In this document: positions 15,182-24,300 of the stretch, piece by piece | Layout: every line of letters begins with the position of its first letter | Numbering within the stretch: the stretch's first letter is position 1 | Assembly: GCA_050946935.1 (NCBI GenBank) | Contig: JBMNVR010000015.1 | Span: forward strand, 1 to 48,539 | DNA length: 48,539 bases | DNA from: UQRS01 sp050946935 | GTDB taxonomy: Bacteria; Bacillota; Clostridia; Oscillospirales; Acutalibacteraceae | Reading direction: 5' to 3' | Translations under genes and position numbers: made by a program | The notes under the pieces: model-generated | What the model was told of the DNA's origin: nothing | The model's input: only the letters and a program-made list of their open reading frames with translations | Database searches by the model: none

Positions 15182-16570
15182 TCAGTCTTTTTCAGATCTG
15201 CGGCCGGCTTCCCCGTTCTGTTCCTCCCCGCTGTCCGCGGGGTCAGGCAGTTTTTCGACCAGAACATCCTCAATCCGGCGTTCGTCAATCGACTGCACCG
15301 TAAAGCGGTAGCCGCACATCTCGATGGTGGGGTGCTCATCCTCGCCCGGGATGCGGCCCAGTTCGTTCATGATCAGCCCGCCGATGGTGTCGTATTCCCC
15401 CTCCGGCAGAGAGATGTCCAGGGCTTCGTCTACCTCCTCGATATCCGTGGTGCCATCCATGTGGAAGGTAGTTTCATCGACCCTGGTCAGCTCCTCCTCC
15501 TCATTATCATATTCGTCCTGAATATTGCCGACGATGGATTCGATCAGATCCTCGATCGTGACGATACCGGCCGTGCCGCCGTATTCGTCCGAGACAATGA
15601 CCATCTGCAGCTTCTGCGCCGTCATTTCGGCGAACAGATCACCGCAGCGTTTGGTCTCCGGCACAAAGTGCGCCCGGCGCATATATTTTTCAAGCGGCGT
15701 GTCGGGCACCGGTTTGCCGACAAACTGTAAAAGATCCTTGACGTTCAGGATCCCGACGATGTCGTCCAAATCCTCCCTGTAAACCGGGATGCGGGACAGA
15801 CCCTGCTCCATCGAAAGCTTTAAAACATCCTCAATCGAATCCTCCAGCTCGACCGCCTCAATATCGGTGCGGTGGGTCATCACGTCGGCCGCCGAAATGT
15901 CGTCAAACTCAAATACGTTGTTGATCATTTCCTTCTGGCTTTCCTCGATGACGCCCTTTTCCTCTCCTGCGTCGACCATCAGGCGGATTTCTTCTTCAGT
16001 CACAGCTTCTCCTTCCGCGTGGGGGTCAAAGCCGAGGGCGCGCACTACAAGGTTGGTCGTGCCCGACAGCAGCCAAACCACCGGCCGCATCAATCGGTTG
16101 ATAAAGAGCAGAATGCCCGCGACCTTGAGAGAAACGGCTTCGCTTCGCTGCATGGCGATGCGTTTGGGGACAAGCTCGCCCAAAACGAGAGAGAAGAAAG
16201 AGATAATCAGCGTGACCAGCACCAGCGACAGACCGCTGATGAAGGCATAGCCGCTCCCCCCCGTGATGTGGAGCAGTCCGGCAAGCGTGGCAGTCAACGG
16301 GTCGGAGAAATTCTCCGCCGCGGAGGCTGAGGTTAAAAATCCGGCCAGCGTCACGCCCACCTGAATGGTGGACAAAAACCGGGCCGAGTCGGCTGTCAGG
16401 GTCAACAGTTGTCTTGCGCGCTTATTTCCCTCCTCCGCCATATGGCGGAGCTTATTTTCGTTAAGGGAGATGATGGCGATCTCGCTCATGGCGAAGAACG
16501 CGTTGATCAGAATCAGCGCGAAAAGCAGAATCAGCTTGAAAAGTAAGTTACCGGGTCCGGGGTCGTCCAT
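15182..16570 (-). CDS. CNNM/CorC-type CBS-domain membrane protein
   Basis: A 462-residue protein of the family once called hemolysin C/TlyC and now linked to Mg2+/Co2+ or Na+/Mg2+ export. The N-terminal DUF21 (CNNM) membrane domain spans about residues 10-190 with AFFAMSEIAIISLNENKL, a CBS pair follows at about 205-330 (VMTHRTDIEAV), and a CorC_HlyC domain near 345-430 is followed by an acidic tail. The ATG at 16570 has AAGGAG 11 bases upstream, and a strong promoter lies about 85 bases further up. Ion specificity cannot be read from sequence. Confidence 0.92.
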   Translation of the reverse strand: MDDPGPGNLLFKLILLFALILINAFFAMSEIAIISLNENKLRHMAEEGNKRARQLLTLTADSARFLSTIQVGVTLAGFLTSASAAENFSDPLTATLAGLLHITGGSGYAFISGLSLVLVTLIISFFSLVLGELVPKRIAMQRSEAVSLKVAGILLFINRLMRPVVWLLSGTTNLVVRALGFDPHAEGEAVTEEEIRLMVDAGEEKGVIEESQKEMINNVFEFDDISAADVMTHRTDIEAVELEDSIEDVLKLSMEQGLSRIPVYREDLDDIVGILNVKDLLQFVGKPVPDTPLEKYMRRAHFVPETKRCGDLFAEMTAQKLQMVIVSDEYGGTAGIVTIEDLIESIVGNIQDEYDNEEEELTRVDETTFHMDGTTDIEEVDEALDISLPEGEYDTIGGLIMNELGRIPGEDEHPTIEMCGYRFTVQSIDERRIEDVLVEKLPDPADSGEEQNGEAGRRSEKD

Positions 16571-16655
16571 GGATTGATTAACTCCTTATTTTAAAAAATT
16601 TTGTATGTCCGGCGTCTGTTCGAAAAAAATAAAACCTCCAGCATACTTATTTTAT

Positions 16656-16684
16656 ATAATACCGCTTTTGGATGGATTTGTCAA
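16656..16684 (-). promoter_or_regulatory. Sigma-A promoter of the CNNM/CorC gene
   Basis: Minus-strand perfect -35 TTGACA (16684-16679), 17-base spacer, -10 TATTAT (16661-16656). Confidence 0.75.
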
Positions 16685-16850
16685 TCCTCCGACTGATGGA
16701 TTTCGCGTGAAGGTTGTGCAGCCCCGGGCGGTTTTCCGGCATCTGACGGATCGGAGAGCGGCTCTTTCCGCCATTTTTTACACAATCGCGGACAAAACGC
16801 GGCCGGACTGTTAAAAAATAAACAAAAATGATTTTTTTGTGATTTTGGTA

Positions 16851-16879
16851 TTTACATATAAAATAAAAAATGGTAGTAT
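16851..16879 (+). promoter_or_regulatory. Extended -10 promoter of nifJ
   Basis: -35 TTTACA (16851-16856), 17-base spacer, -10 TAGTAT (16874-16879) preceded by an extended TGG. It sits in a very AT-rich patch and gives a leader of about 105 bases to the nifJ start. Confidence 0.55.
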
Positions 16880-16991
16880 ATTTTTGTATATGAGCATAGG
16901 ACGGGCACCCCCCTTCCTGAAAGCCGGGCGGCCGGTACGGCCGTTCACCCGACGGTTGCTTATCAACCTTTTAAAGGAGGAAATATCCAAC

Positions 16992-19900
16992 ATGGCAAGA
17001 AAAATGAAAACCATGGACGGCAACAGCGCCGCCGCATACGTGTCGTATGCCTTTACCGACGTTGCTGCAATCTACCCCATCACGCCTTCGTCCAACATGG
17101 CGGAGGAAACCGACAAGATGGCCACCGCCGGACAGAAGAATCTGTTTGGTCAGACCGTCAAGGTCTCCGAAATGCAGTCCGAGGCCGGCGCGGCCGGCGC
17201 GGTGCACGGCTCTCTCGCGGCCGGCGCGCTGACTACGACCTATACCGCTTCGCAGGGCCTGCTGCTCATGATCCCGAATATGTATAAGATCGCGGGCGAG
17301 CTGCTTCCCGGCGTCATCAATGTTTCGGCCCGCGCGCTGGCCAGCCACGCGCTGTCGATCTTTGGCGATCACTCCGACATCTATGCCTGTCGGCAGACCG
17401 GTTTCGCCATGCTTTGCTCCAACAACCCGCAGGAGGTTATGGATCTCGGCGCCGTCGCCCATCTTGCGGCGATTGAGGGCCGCGTGCCTTTCCTGCATTT
17501 CTTTGATGGCTTCCGCACTTCGCATGAGATTCAGAAGATCGCCGTCTGGGATTACAGCGATCTCGATTCCATGCTGGATAAGAAGGCCGTCGCCGATTTC
17601 CGCCGCCGTTCGCTGAATCCGGAGCATCCCGAGCAGCGCGGTACCGCGCAGAACCCGGATATCTTCTTCCAGGCGAGGGAGGCTTCCAACAAATATTACG
17701 ACGCCGTCGTCGGTGTGGTGGAGAAGTACATGGATCAGGTGAACGAGAAGCTCGGCACCGATTACAAGCCCTTCAACTACTACGGCGCGCCCGATGCGGA
17801 ACAGGTCATCGTCGCCATGGGCTCGGTCTGCGACACGATTGAGGAGACCATCGACTACATGAACGCCAACGGCGCCAAGGTCGGCCTGGTCAAGGTGCAT
17901 CTGTACCGTCCTTTCTCAGCCGCGCATCTGATCGCTGCCATTCCGGAGACGGTTAAGAAGATTTCGGTCATCGACCGCACCAAGGAGCCCGGCTCCATGG
18001 GCGAGCCGCTCTATCTGGACGTTGTCGCCGCGCTGCGGGACAGCAAATTTGAAAATGTTCCGGTATTTGGCGGACGTTACGGCCTCGGTTCCAAGAACAC
18101 CACCCCGGCTGACATCATTGCGGTATACAAGAATGCCGATAAGAAGCGCTTCACCCTCTCGATCGAGGATGATGTGACCTGCCTCAGTCTCCCGCGGGAG
18201 GAGAATCCCGATACCACCCCGGCCGGTACGACCTCCTGCAAATTCTGGGGTCTCGGTTCGGACGGCACGGTCGGCGCGAACAAGAACTCGATTAAGATCA
18301 TCGGTGACAACACCGATATGTATGCACAGGGCTACTTCGACTATGATTCCAAGAAGTCGGGCGGCGTCACTATCTCCCACCTGCGCTTCGGGCATGAGAA
18401 GATCAAGTCCACCTATCTGATTGAAAAGGCAGATTTCGTCGCCTGCCACAACCCCTCTTATGTCGACAAGTACGACATTGTCGAGGATATCAAGAAGGGC
18501 GGCACTTTTCTGCTGAACTGCCAGTGGGATGCGGCCGAGCTGGAGCATCGTCTCCCCGCTCACATGAAGCGTTATATCGCGGAGAACGACATCCAGTTCT
18601 ACACCATCGACGGCATCTCGATCGGTAAGGAAATCGGCTTGGGCGGCCGGATCAACACCGTGCTGCAGGCGGCCTTCTTCAAGCTGTCCGGTATCATCCC
18701 GGCGGACAAGGCGGTCACTTTGATGAAAGAAGCGGCCAAGAAGTCCTACGGCAAGAAGGGCGACAAGGTCGTTCAGATGAACTACGACGCAATCGATCGC
18801 GGCATCGACGGCGCGGTCAAGGTTGAGGTTCCCGCCTCCTGGAAAAACGCGGCGGACGAAAAAACTGCCGAGGCCAAGACGTCCGGTTCGGGTGTGGTTG
18901 CCTCTTACATTGATTCGATCCTGAAGCCGGTCAATGCCCAGCGCGGCAACAAACTGCCGGTTTCGGCCTTTGTGAATTACGCTGACGGCACCGTTCCGCT
19001 CGGCACCGCGGCTTATGAGAAGCGCGGCATTGCGGTTGACGTGCCGGAGTGGAACCCGGACAACTGCATCCAGTGTAACTTCTGTTCTTATGTATGTCCG
19101 CATGCCGTTATCCGTCCGGTCGCCATGACAGAGGCGGAGGCTGCCGCCGCCCCGGCTGCGACCAAGACCCTGCCAATGACCGGAATCGCCGACCTCAAGT
19201 TCGCGATGACCGTTACCGTGCTGGATTGTACCGGCTGCGGTTCCTGCGCCAACGTCTGCCCCGGCAAGAAGGGCGAAAAGGCGCTGGTCATGAAGTCTCT
19301 GGACAGCCAGCTCGAGCAGCAGGAGGTTTACGCCTACGGCCAGTCGCTGCCCGAAAAGGCTGCAGTGGCTGAGAAATTCAAGCCCACCACCGTCAAGGGC
19401 AGCCAGTTCAAGCAGCCGCTGCTCGAGTTCTCGGGCGCCTGCGCCGGCTGTGGCGAGACACCGTATGCCAAGCTGGCTACCCAGCTCTTCGGCGACCGGA
19501 TGTATATCGCCAATGCGACCGGTTGCTCCTCCATCTGGGGTGGTTCTGCTCCCTCCACGCCCTATACCGTGAATAAGGAAGGCAAGGGCCCGGCCTGGCA
19601 GAATTCTTTGTTTGAAGATAATGCGGAGTTCGGTTATGGCATGTATCTGGCCAACCGCGCCATCCGCGGCCGCCTTGCCGACGCGGCGGAGAAGCTGGCC
19701 GGAATGACCGACGGTGATCTCAAGACCGCGGCAGAAGGCTGGCTGGCTTCCATGGACGACGGCGACAGGAACACCGCCGACGCGGCCGCCTTTAAGGCTG
19801 CGCTCGACGCGGCCAAGGTTGACGGCGAAGCCGCCGCTCTGGTTGCCGAGCTGAAAGCTGACGCCGACTACCTCGCCAAGAAGTCCTTCTGGATCCTGGG

Positions 19901-20543
19901 CGGAGACGGCTGGGCCTACGATATCGGGTTCGGCGGCCTGGATCAGGTCATCGCTTCGGGCGCTGACGTCAACATCCTGGTCTTTGATACCGAGGTTTAC
20001 TCGAACACCGGCGGCCAGGCCTCCAAGGCCACCCCGACCGGCGCGATTGCGCAGTTTGCCGCCGCCGGTAAAGAGGTGAAGAAGAAGGATCTCGCCTCGA
20101 TCGCGATGAGCTACGGCTATGTCTACGTCGCGCAGGTTGCGCAGGGCGCTGACATGAACCAGTGCATCAAGGCCTTTAGTGAGGCTGAAAGCTATCACGG
20201 CCCCTCGATCATCATTGCCTACGCGCCCTGTATCAACCACGGTATCCGCGGCGGCATGGGCATCAGCCAGACCGAGGAGAAGCGCGCGGTTGCTGCCGGC
20301 TATTGGAACCTCTTCCGCTATGATCCGCGCAAGGTCGAAGCGGGTGAGGATGCGTTCTTCCTCGATTCCAAGGCGCCGTCGGCCGATTACAGAGAGTTTA
20401 TTCTGAACGAGGTTCGGTACAGCTCCCTGCAGCGGTCCAATCCGGCCCGGGCGGAGGAACTCTTCGCCAAGGCAGAGCAGAACGCTGAAAAGCGTCTCGC
20501 TTACCTGGAGAAGCTGAAGACCCTCTATGGCAAGGCTGAATAA
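16992..20543 (+). CDS. nifJ: Pyruvate:ferredoxin oxidoreductase
   Basis: A cytosolic thiamine diphosphate and iron-sulfur enzyme that oxidises pyruvate to acetyl-CoA and CO2 and reduces ferredoxin or flavodoxin. The single-chain form has 1183 residues, the normal length. It begins with the YPITPSSNMAEE pyrimidine-binding region, carries two [4Fe-4S] motifs (CIQCNFCSYVC from Cys692, CTGCGSCANVC from Cys746), an intermediate-cluster CAGCGETPY and the pyrophosphate/Mg2+ site around GGDGWAYDIG (about 970-1005). The ATG at 16992 has a perfect AAAGGAGG. Codon use is strongly biased, as expected for an abundant enzyme. Confidence 0.97.
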   Translation: MARKMKTMDGNSAAAYVSYAFTDVAAIYPITPSSNMAEETDKMATAGQKNLFGQTVKVSEMQSEAGAAGAVHGSLAAGALTTTYTASQGLLLMIPNMYKIAGELLPGVINVSARALASHALSIFGDHSDIYACRQTGFAMLCSNNPQEVMDLGAVAHLAAIEGRVPFLHFFDGFRTSHEIQKIAVWDYSDLDSMLDKKAVADFRRRSLNPEHPEQRGTAQNPDIFFQAREASNKYYDAVVGVVEKYMDQVNEKLGTDYKPFNYYGAPDAEQVIVAMGSVCDTIEETIDYMNANGAKVGLVKVHLYRPFSAAHLIAAIPETVKKISVIDRTKEPGSMGEPLYLDVVAALRDSKFENVPVFGGRYGLGSKNTTPADIIAVYKNADKKRFTLSIEDDVTCLSLPREENPDTTPAGTTSCKFWGLGSDGTVGANKNSIKIIGDNTDMYAQGYFDYDSKKSGGVTISHLRFGHEKIKSTYLIEKADFVACHNPSYVDKYDIVEDIKKGGTFLLNCQWDAAELEHRLPAHMKRYIAENDIQFYTIDGISIGKEIGLGGRINTVLQAAFFKLSGIIPADKAVTLMKEAAKKSYGKKGDKVVQMNYDAIDRGIDGAVKVEVPASWKNAADEKTAEAKTSGSGVVASYIDSILKPVNAQRGNKLPVSAFVNYADGTVPLGTAAYEKRGIAVDVPEWNPDNCIQCNFCSYVCPHAVIRPVAMTEAEAAAAPAATKTLPMTGIADLKFAMTVTVLDCTGCGSCANVCPGKKGEKALVMKSLDSQLEQQEVYAYGQSLPEKAAVAEKFKPTTVKGSQFKQPLLEFSGACAGCGETPYAKLATQLFGDRMYIANATGCSSIWGGSAPSTPYTVNKEGKGPAWQNSLFEDNAEFGYGMYLANRAIRGRLADAAEKLAGMTDGDLKTAAEGWLASMDDGDRNTADAAAFKAALDAAKVDGEAAALVAELKADADYLAKKSFWILGGDGWAYDIGFGGLDQVIASGADVNILVFDTEVYSNTGGQASKATPTGAIAQFAAAGKEVKKKDLASIAMSYGYVYVAQVAQGADMNQCIKAFSEAESYHGPSIIIAYAPCINHGIRGGMGISQTEEKRAVAAGYWNLFRYDPRKVEAGEDAFFLDSKAPSADYREFILNEVRYSSLQRSNPARAEELFAKAEQNAEKRLAYLEKLKTLYGKAE

Positions 20544-20560
20544 GCGCATAGTTTGATTTA

Positions 20561-20602
20561 AAACGCTTCTGCGGATTTTTCCGCAGAAGCGTTTCTTCTT
20601 TT
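20561..20602 (+). terminator. Intrinsic terminator of nifJ
   Basis: A 14-base perfect stem AAACGCTTCTGCGG (20561-20574) / CCGCAGAAGCGTTT (20581-20594), 6-base loop, then CTTCTTTTG. Confidence 0.9.
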
Positions 20603-20882
20603 GTTAAAAACAACTGTTAAATCAGGGTTCGAAAAGCAAAAACCTCTGTGGCTATTTTATTGCCGTGTTATCCTTGCTTCAGCTGACCGGAACAGGAATA
20701 CGCGGCCGGTATATATATTATAATGTAAAGAGGGGGGGATTCCTTTACCTCGAACATATAAATGCATATATAGCAAACATTCAAAAACGATATACTGTGT
20801 ATATGCGCGGAGATGTGGAATTTTCTGGATGGAAAATTGTATTTTCTCTGATTCGGGGTACTATATGATGGGGCACACGGGA

Positions 20883-20911
20883 ATTGTGTTGTGCACTATG
20901 CACAACACAAT
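20883..20911. repeat. Perfect 13-base palindrome
   Basis: ATTGTGTTGTGCA (20883-20895) and its exact reverse complement (20899-20911) flank a 3-base centre CTA. It lacks a T run, so it is not an intrinsic terminator. A weak promoter-like pair TTGTAT/TACTAT (20837-20864) lies just upstream. A dimeric repressor or activator site is the simplest reading. Confidence 0.6.
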
Positions 20912-21041
20912 CCGTTTCTTTCGTGCAAAACGGCGAATATTGGTTTTTCTGGTATGGATTTTACATGATAAGAAACCCCCAGAATATGTATATTATTACC
21001 CAAAACTCAGTAATTTATAATAATAAAACATCCATTTACTC

Positions 21042-21069
21042 TTGCAATTTTATGAAAAAGGTATATAAT
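21042..21069 (+). promoter_or_regulatory. Upstream promoter of the mannan locus
   Basis: -35 TTGCAA (21042-21047), 16-base spacer, -10 TATAAT (21064-21069). The 8-base hairpin at 21081-21100 would lie at the start of its transcript. Confidence 0.55.
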
Positions 21070-21120
21070 AGAGGTAGAAAAAAGACGATATGTCGTCTTT
21101 CGTCGACAAGTATGTACATA

Positions 21121-21149
21121 TTGACAAAAGATGAGATCAACATTATAAT
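21121..21149 (+). promoter_or_regulatory. Consensus sigma-A promoter of the mannan locus
   Basis: Perfect -35 TTGACA (21121-21126), 17-base spacer and perfect -10 TATAAT (21144-21149). The predicted start near 21156 gives a leader of about 158 bases to the first gene. A fully consensus promoter usually needs a repressor to be kept off, and an operator-like inverted repeat lies just downstream. Confidence 0.8.
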
Positions 21150-21176
21150 TATTTGTACAATTCCCTTAATGGGCGT

Positions 21177-21192
21177 TTGTGCGCTTTCACAA
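21177..21192. promoter_or_regulatory. Operator-like inverted repeat (cre/LacI-like)
   Basis: TTGTG, 6 bases, CACAA, centred on CGCTTT. The 14-mer TTTGTGCGCTTTCA matches the catabolite-responsive element consensus at 11 of 14 positions by eye. It lies about 20-35 bases after the predicted transcript start, a usual place for a roadblock site. The half site also occurs in the palindrome at 20883. Confidence 0.4.
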
Positions 21193-21313
21193 AAAATACT
21201 GTGATTTTTGGCGTGGCCATGGGAATGCACAGCGTAAATAAAGTACTTGCTTACTTTATTATATATATGTAGTTTACATTTAAACTAAGCATTATGACTG
21301 GAGGAAACGAAAC

Positions 21314-24300
21314 ATGAGCAAGAACCTGAAACGCGTTGCCGCATTAGTGATCGCTCTGTCCATTTGCATGTCGATGTTTGCAATGCTGAGCGCACACGCG
21401 TATGAGGCGACAATCAGCGGATGGCCCACGAAAGATCTCGACAGTAAGTACACCTGGTTTGCCGATGGTGTCATTACGGAAGAGGAAAAAGAGGCTACCC
21501 GGTCTGCGGCGGCGGATGAGCTCGCCTATCAGAACGATGGGCTCGGTTTTAAAATCGGCACACAGAATGATGGCACCACTGCGTGGAGTATGGATGACGG
21601 CAGTTGGAGCAAAATGGTAGCGGTTCAGATTGAAAACAAGTATGCGACGCTGCCGGCGAATACCCAGATGTCCGATATTACCGGCAACACCGGAAATCCC
21701 TGGAGCGACGCTTCGCGTGTCTGGGGTTTGGTTTCCTGCCCATTTGTCGGCATGGCGTTTTCGGTCAAGGCTGATTTTGCCGCAAACTATCCCTCGTCCG
21801 GGAATATGCCGGTGCTGAGCAATGAGTTTGTGGTGGACGGCGTTGCGTACCAGGTGTATTGGGACAATTATGTTACCAACACCAACGGCGATTTCCAGAC
21901 GGTTGCGCTGTATCCGGGTGGAAAGTCCGCCACGGCTGAAGTGACCGGGAATAAATTCCGTTATGCGATGGCCGCTTACAACCAGAACAACAAGCAGGCG
22001 AACCTGACGGTTGGCTATCCGACCAGCCGTACACTGAACACGGAAGACGGCGGTATTTTTTATCAGCGGTTTACCGGTCCCTCCGGAAATGCGCTTATGG
22101 CGGTCAACGCCGCTGCGGTGGGCGACGGTGAACTGACCGGCGCTTATGTGATCCCGGCTGAGATGATGGGTTATTTTGAAAAGCTGGGCGCGGACAACAA
22201 CGCGCGTTTTGCGGTTACCGGCGCGCCGGTTGCAGACGCTGCGAACGGGAAACAGGCGTTTGAGAACGGCACTCTTTCGGCTGCCGGATTCCAGTCCAAC
22301 ACGAAAGAAATCACGGCCTTCTCTTTCGCGGATGAGCCGGTTTCCGCTGTGATTGATGAAGAGAGCCTGACCATCAACGCTTTCGTTGGAGAGAGCGCCA
22401 ATCTGGCCAGCCTGAATCCCACGGTTACCCATACCGGAAAATCCATCACGCCGACCGGCGCGCAGGATTTCTCCAACCCGGTGGCCTATACCGTCACTGC
22501 GGAGGATGGTTCGACCAAGACTTACACCGTTACGGCTTACAAACTGAAAGAGTGCGACATCACTTCTTTCGTCATTGATGGCGTTTCGGCCAAGATTGAT
22601 TATGCGACCAAGACGATTACGGCAGTCGTCGGGGGCGATTATAATTTGAAGCAGGCCACTGCTGAAATCAAAACGGTGAACGCCGGCGCGACTGTTACAC
22701 CGGCCAGCGGAGAGACGGTTGATCTTTCGGCTTCCTGGACCAACGGTGTCACCTTCAAATCCACCATGGGTTCTTCCAGCTCTACATATACCGTTCAGAT
22801 TCGAAACAAAAGCAAGGATACCTCTATCACCAGTTTTGTGATTCCGGACGGCCAGTTGAAATACCAGAGCAAGAACGGCGCGGTTGCCGCGACAATCAAC
22901 GGCACCTTGATCAACCTTATGATGGAGTACGGAAACACCACCTCTCAGCAGACGATCGCAGAGGTTGAGGTTGCAGAGGGCGCGACGATTTCTCCGGATC
23001 CGTCGGTTAAGCGCAAACAATCCGGCACAAAGTATGTTGTCACGGCAGAGGCCGGCAATACGCAGACCTATACGGTAAGCGCAACAATGGATACCACGGA
23101 TCCGACCTTTGCGCCGGTTACGGATGCGGAGCTTGGTCTGACGGTTAACTTTATGACCGGTAAATTTAACAAGAACACAACCGAAAAAGCTCGCCTGGCG
23201 ATTTTGAACGAGTATAACAATCAGCGCGCAATGGGTACGGACCCCGGTACGCCGGTTGGTAAGATTGAGGGTTGGGATTCTCTTTTGAACCGGCAGTTCT
23301 TTGACGAGGGCTATCCGGCTTCCAACAACATGAACCTTGGGACGGACGCGCACGGTTCCGCTTTGATTATGATTGACGTGCCGAACGGTAAGGCCTATAC
23401 ATTAAAGGGGCAAATGCTCAGCATGTGGACCTGGGGCGCAACAGATGAGGATGGCAATGAGGATTGGCTGTTTGCCAAGGCCGGCGCGCCCGCAGTCAAC
23501 GAATTCCAAATGGACGGAAAAACCTATCAGCAGTTTGCGCACAGCTATGCGTATTATTCAAACAGCAGCAGCGCGATTATCCGGCACGGAATTGGAAGTT
23601 TCTCTGCCAGCAAGCAGGTTGCCGCTTTGGAAAATTCGTATTGGTACAGCGGTGAAAAGCACACCCTTTCGGATGTTACCTATTCCTTCCGCCAAGCGTA
23701 TGAGCGCGCCAACGTGATCGGCTACAACCCCGGTATTGCGGATGGCGGTGCCTCTTCTCTGTTGACGTATGAGAACGGCGGCGGTCTGCAGTTCACCCAG
23801 ATTGGCGAGACCAATTCGACTTTCCGTGAGCAGGTGACTGTTGATTCCAAGGGTCAGAAGAAAACTGAAATTGTGGAAGGTACTTTCCCCAACTATGTTC
23901 TGTATCAGGTATTTACGGGTTCCGGTGAGCTGAATGACACCGATCGTTCTTCTGCGAACAAAACTGTAATTATCAAGGGTACGAATGAACTCGGTGTGGA
24001 CAATGGCGGCGGTATCGCCCTTTTCGGGGATATCAAAACCATGTATGAATCTCTGCCGGGTGAAAAAGTAGATATGACGATTGAGGGAGTTGCCTTTAAA
24101 TACAACCGTACACTCGGCACCCCGATGAATTACCTCATTAATGACGAGGGCGACATCATTATGACCTTTATTAAGAACACTCTGACTACGGAAGAGAATG
24201 ATGAAGGCGAGATGGTTCCGGCGTTCGAGGAAGAATTGGGTTATTACATTGCGCCCGGCGGCGATCTCTCGAAGATCCAGTGGATTGAAGGCGACTATGT

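Larger units (their letters stand above)
20603..21313 (+). promoter_or_regulatory. AT-rich regulatory leader of the mannan locus
   Basis: About 700 bases with no credible gene; the open frames here lack ribosome sites and look like random AT-rich translation. It contains a TATAAT near 20719, a 29-base palindrome at 20883-20911, two good promoters (21042-21069 and 21121-21149), a perfect 8-base hairpin (AAAGACGA/TCGTCTTT, 21081-21100), an operator-like site at 21177-21192 and two further inverted repeats (AATAAAGTA/TACTTTATT 21237-21260; TAGTTTA/TAAACTA 21270-21287) just before the first gene. Confidence 0.65.

Noticed and set aside
17916..20549. An 877-codon open frame antisense to nifJ
   Set aside because: It mirrors the biased codons of nifJ, lacks a start signal and has no recognisable domain.
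20884..21204. A 106-codon open frame in the leader of the mannan locus
   Set aside because: It has no ribosome site, spans the two promoters, hairpin and palindrome, and its product is an AT-driven Ile/Asn/Tyr mixture.
21344..23353. A 669-codon open frame antisense to the large LGFP-like protein
   Set aside because: The sense strand has a signal peptide, repeats and a ribosome site; the antisense product is Arg-rich without domains.
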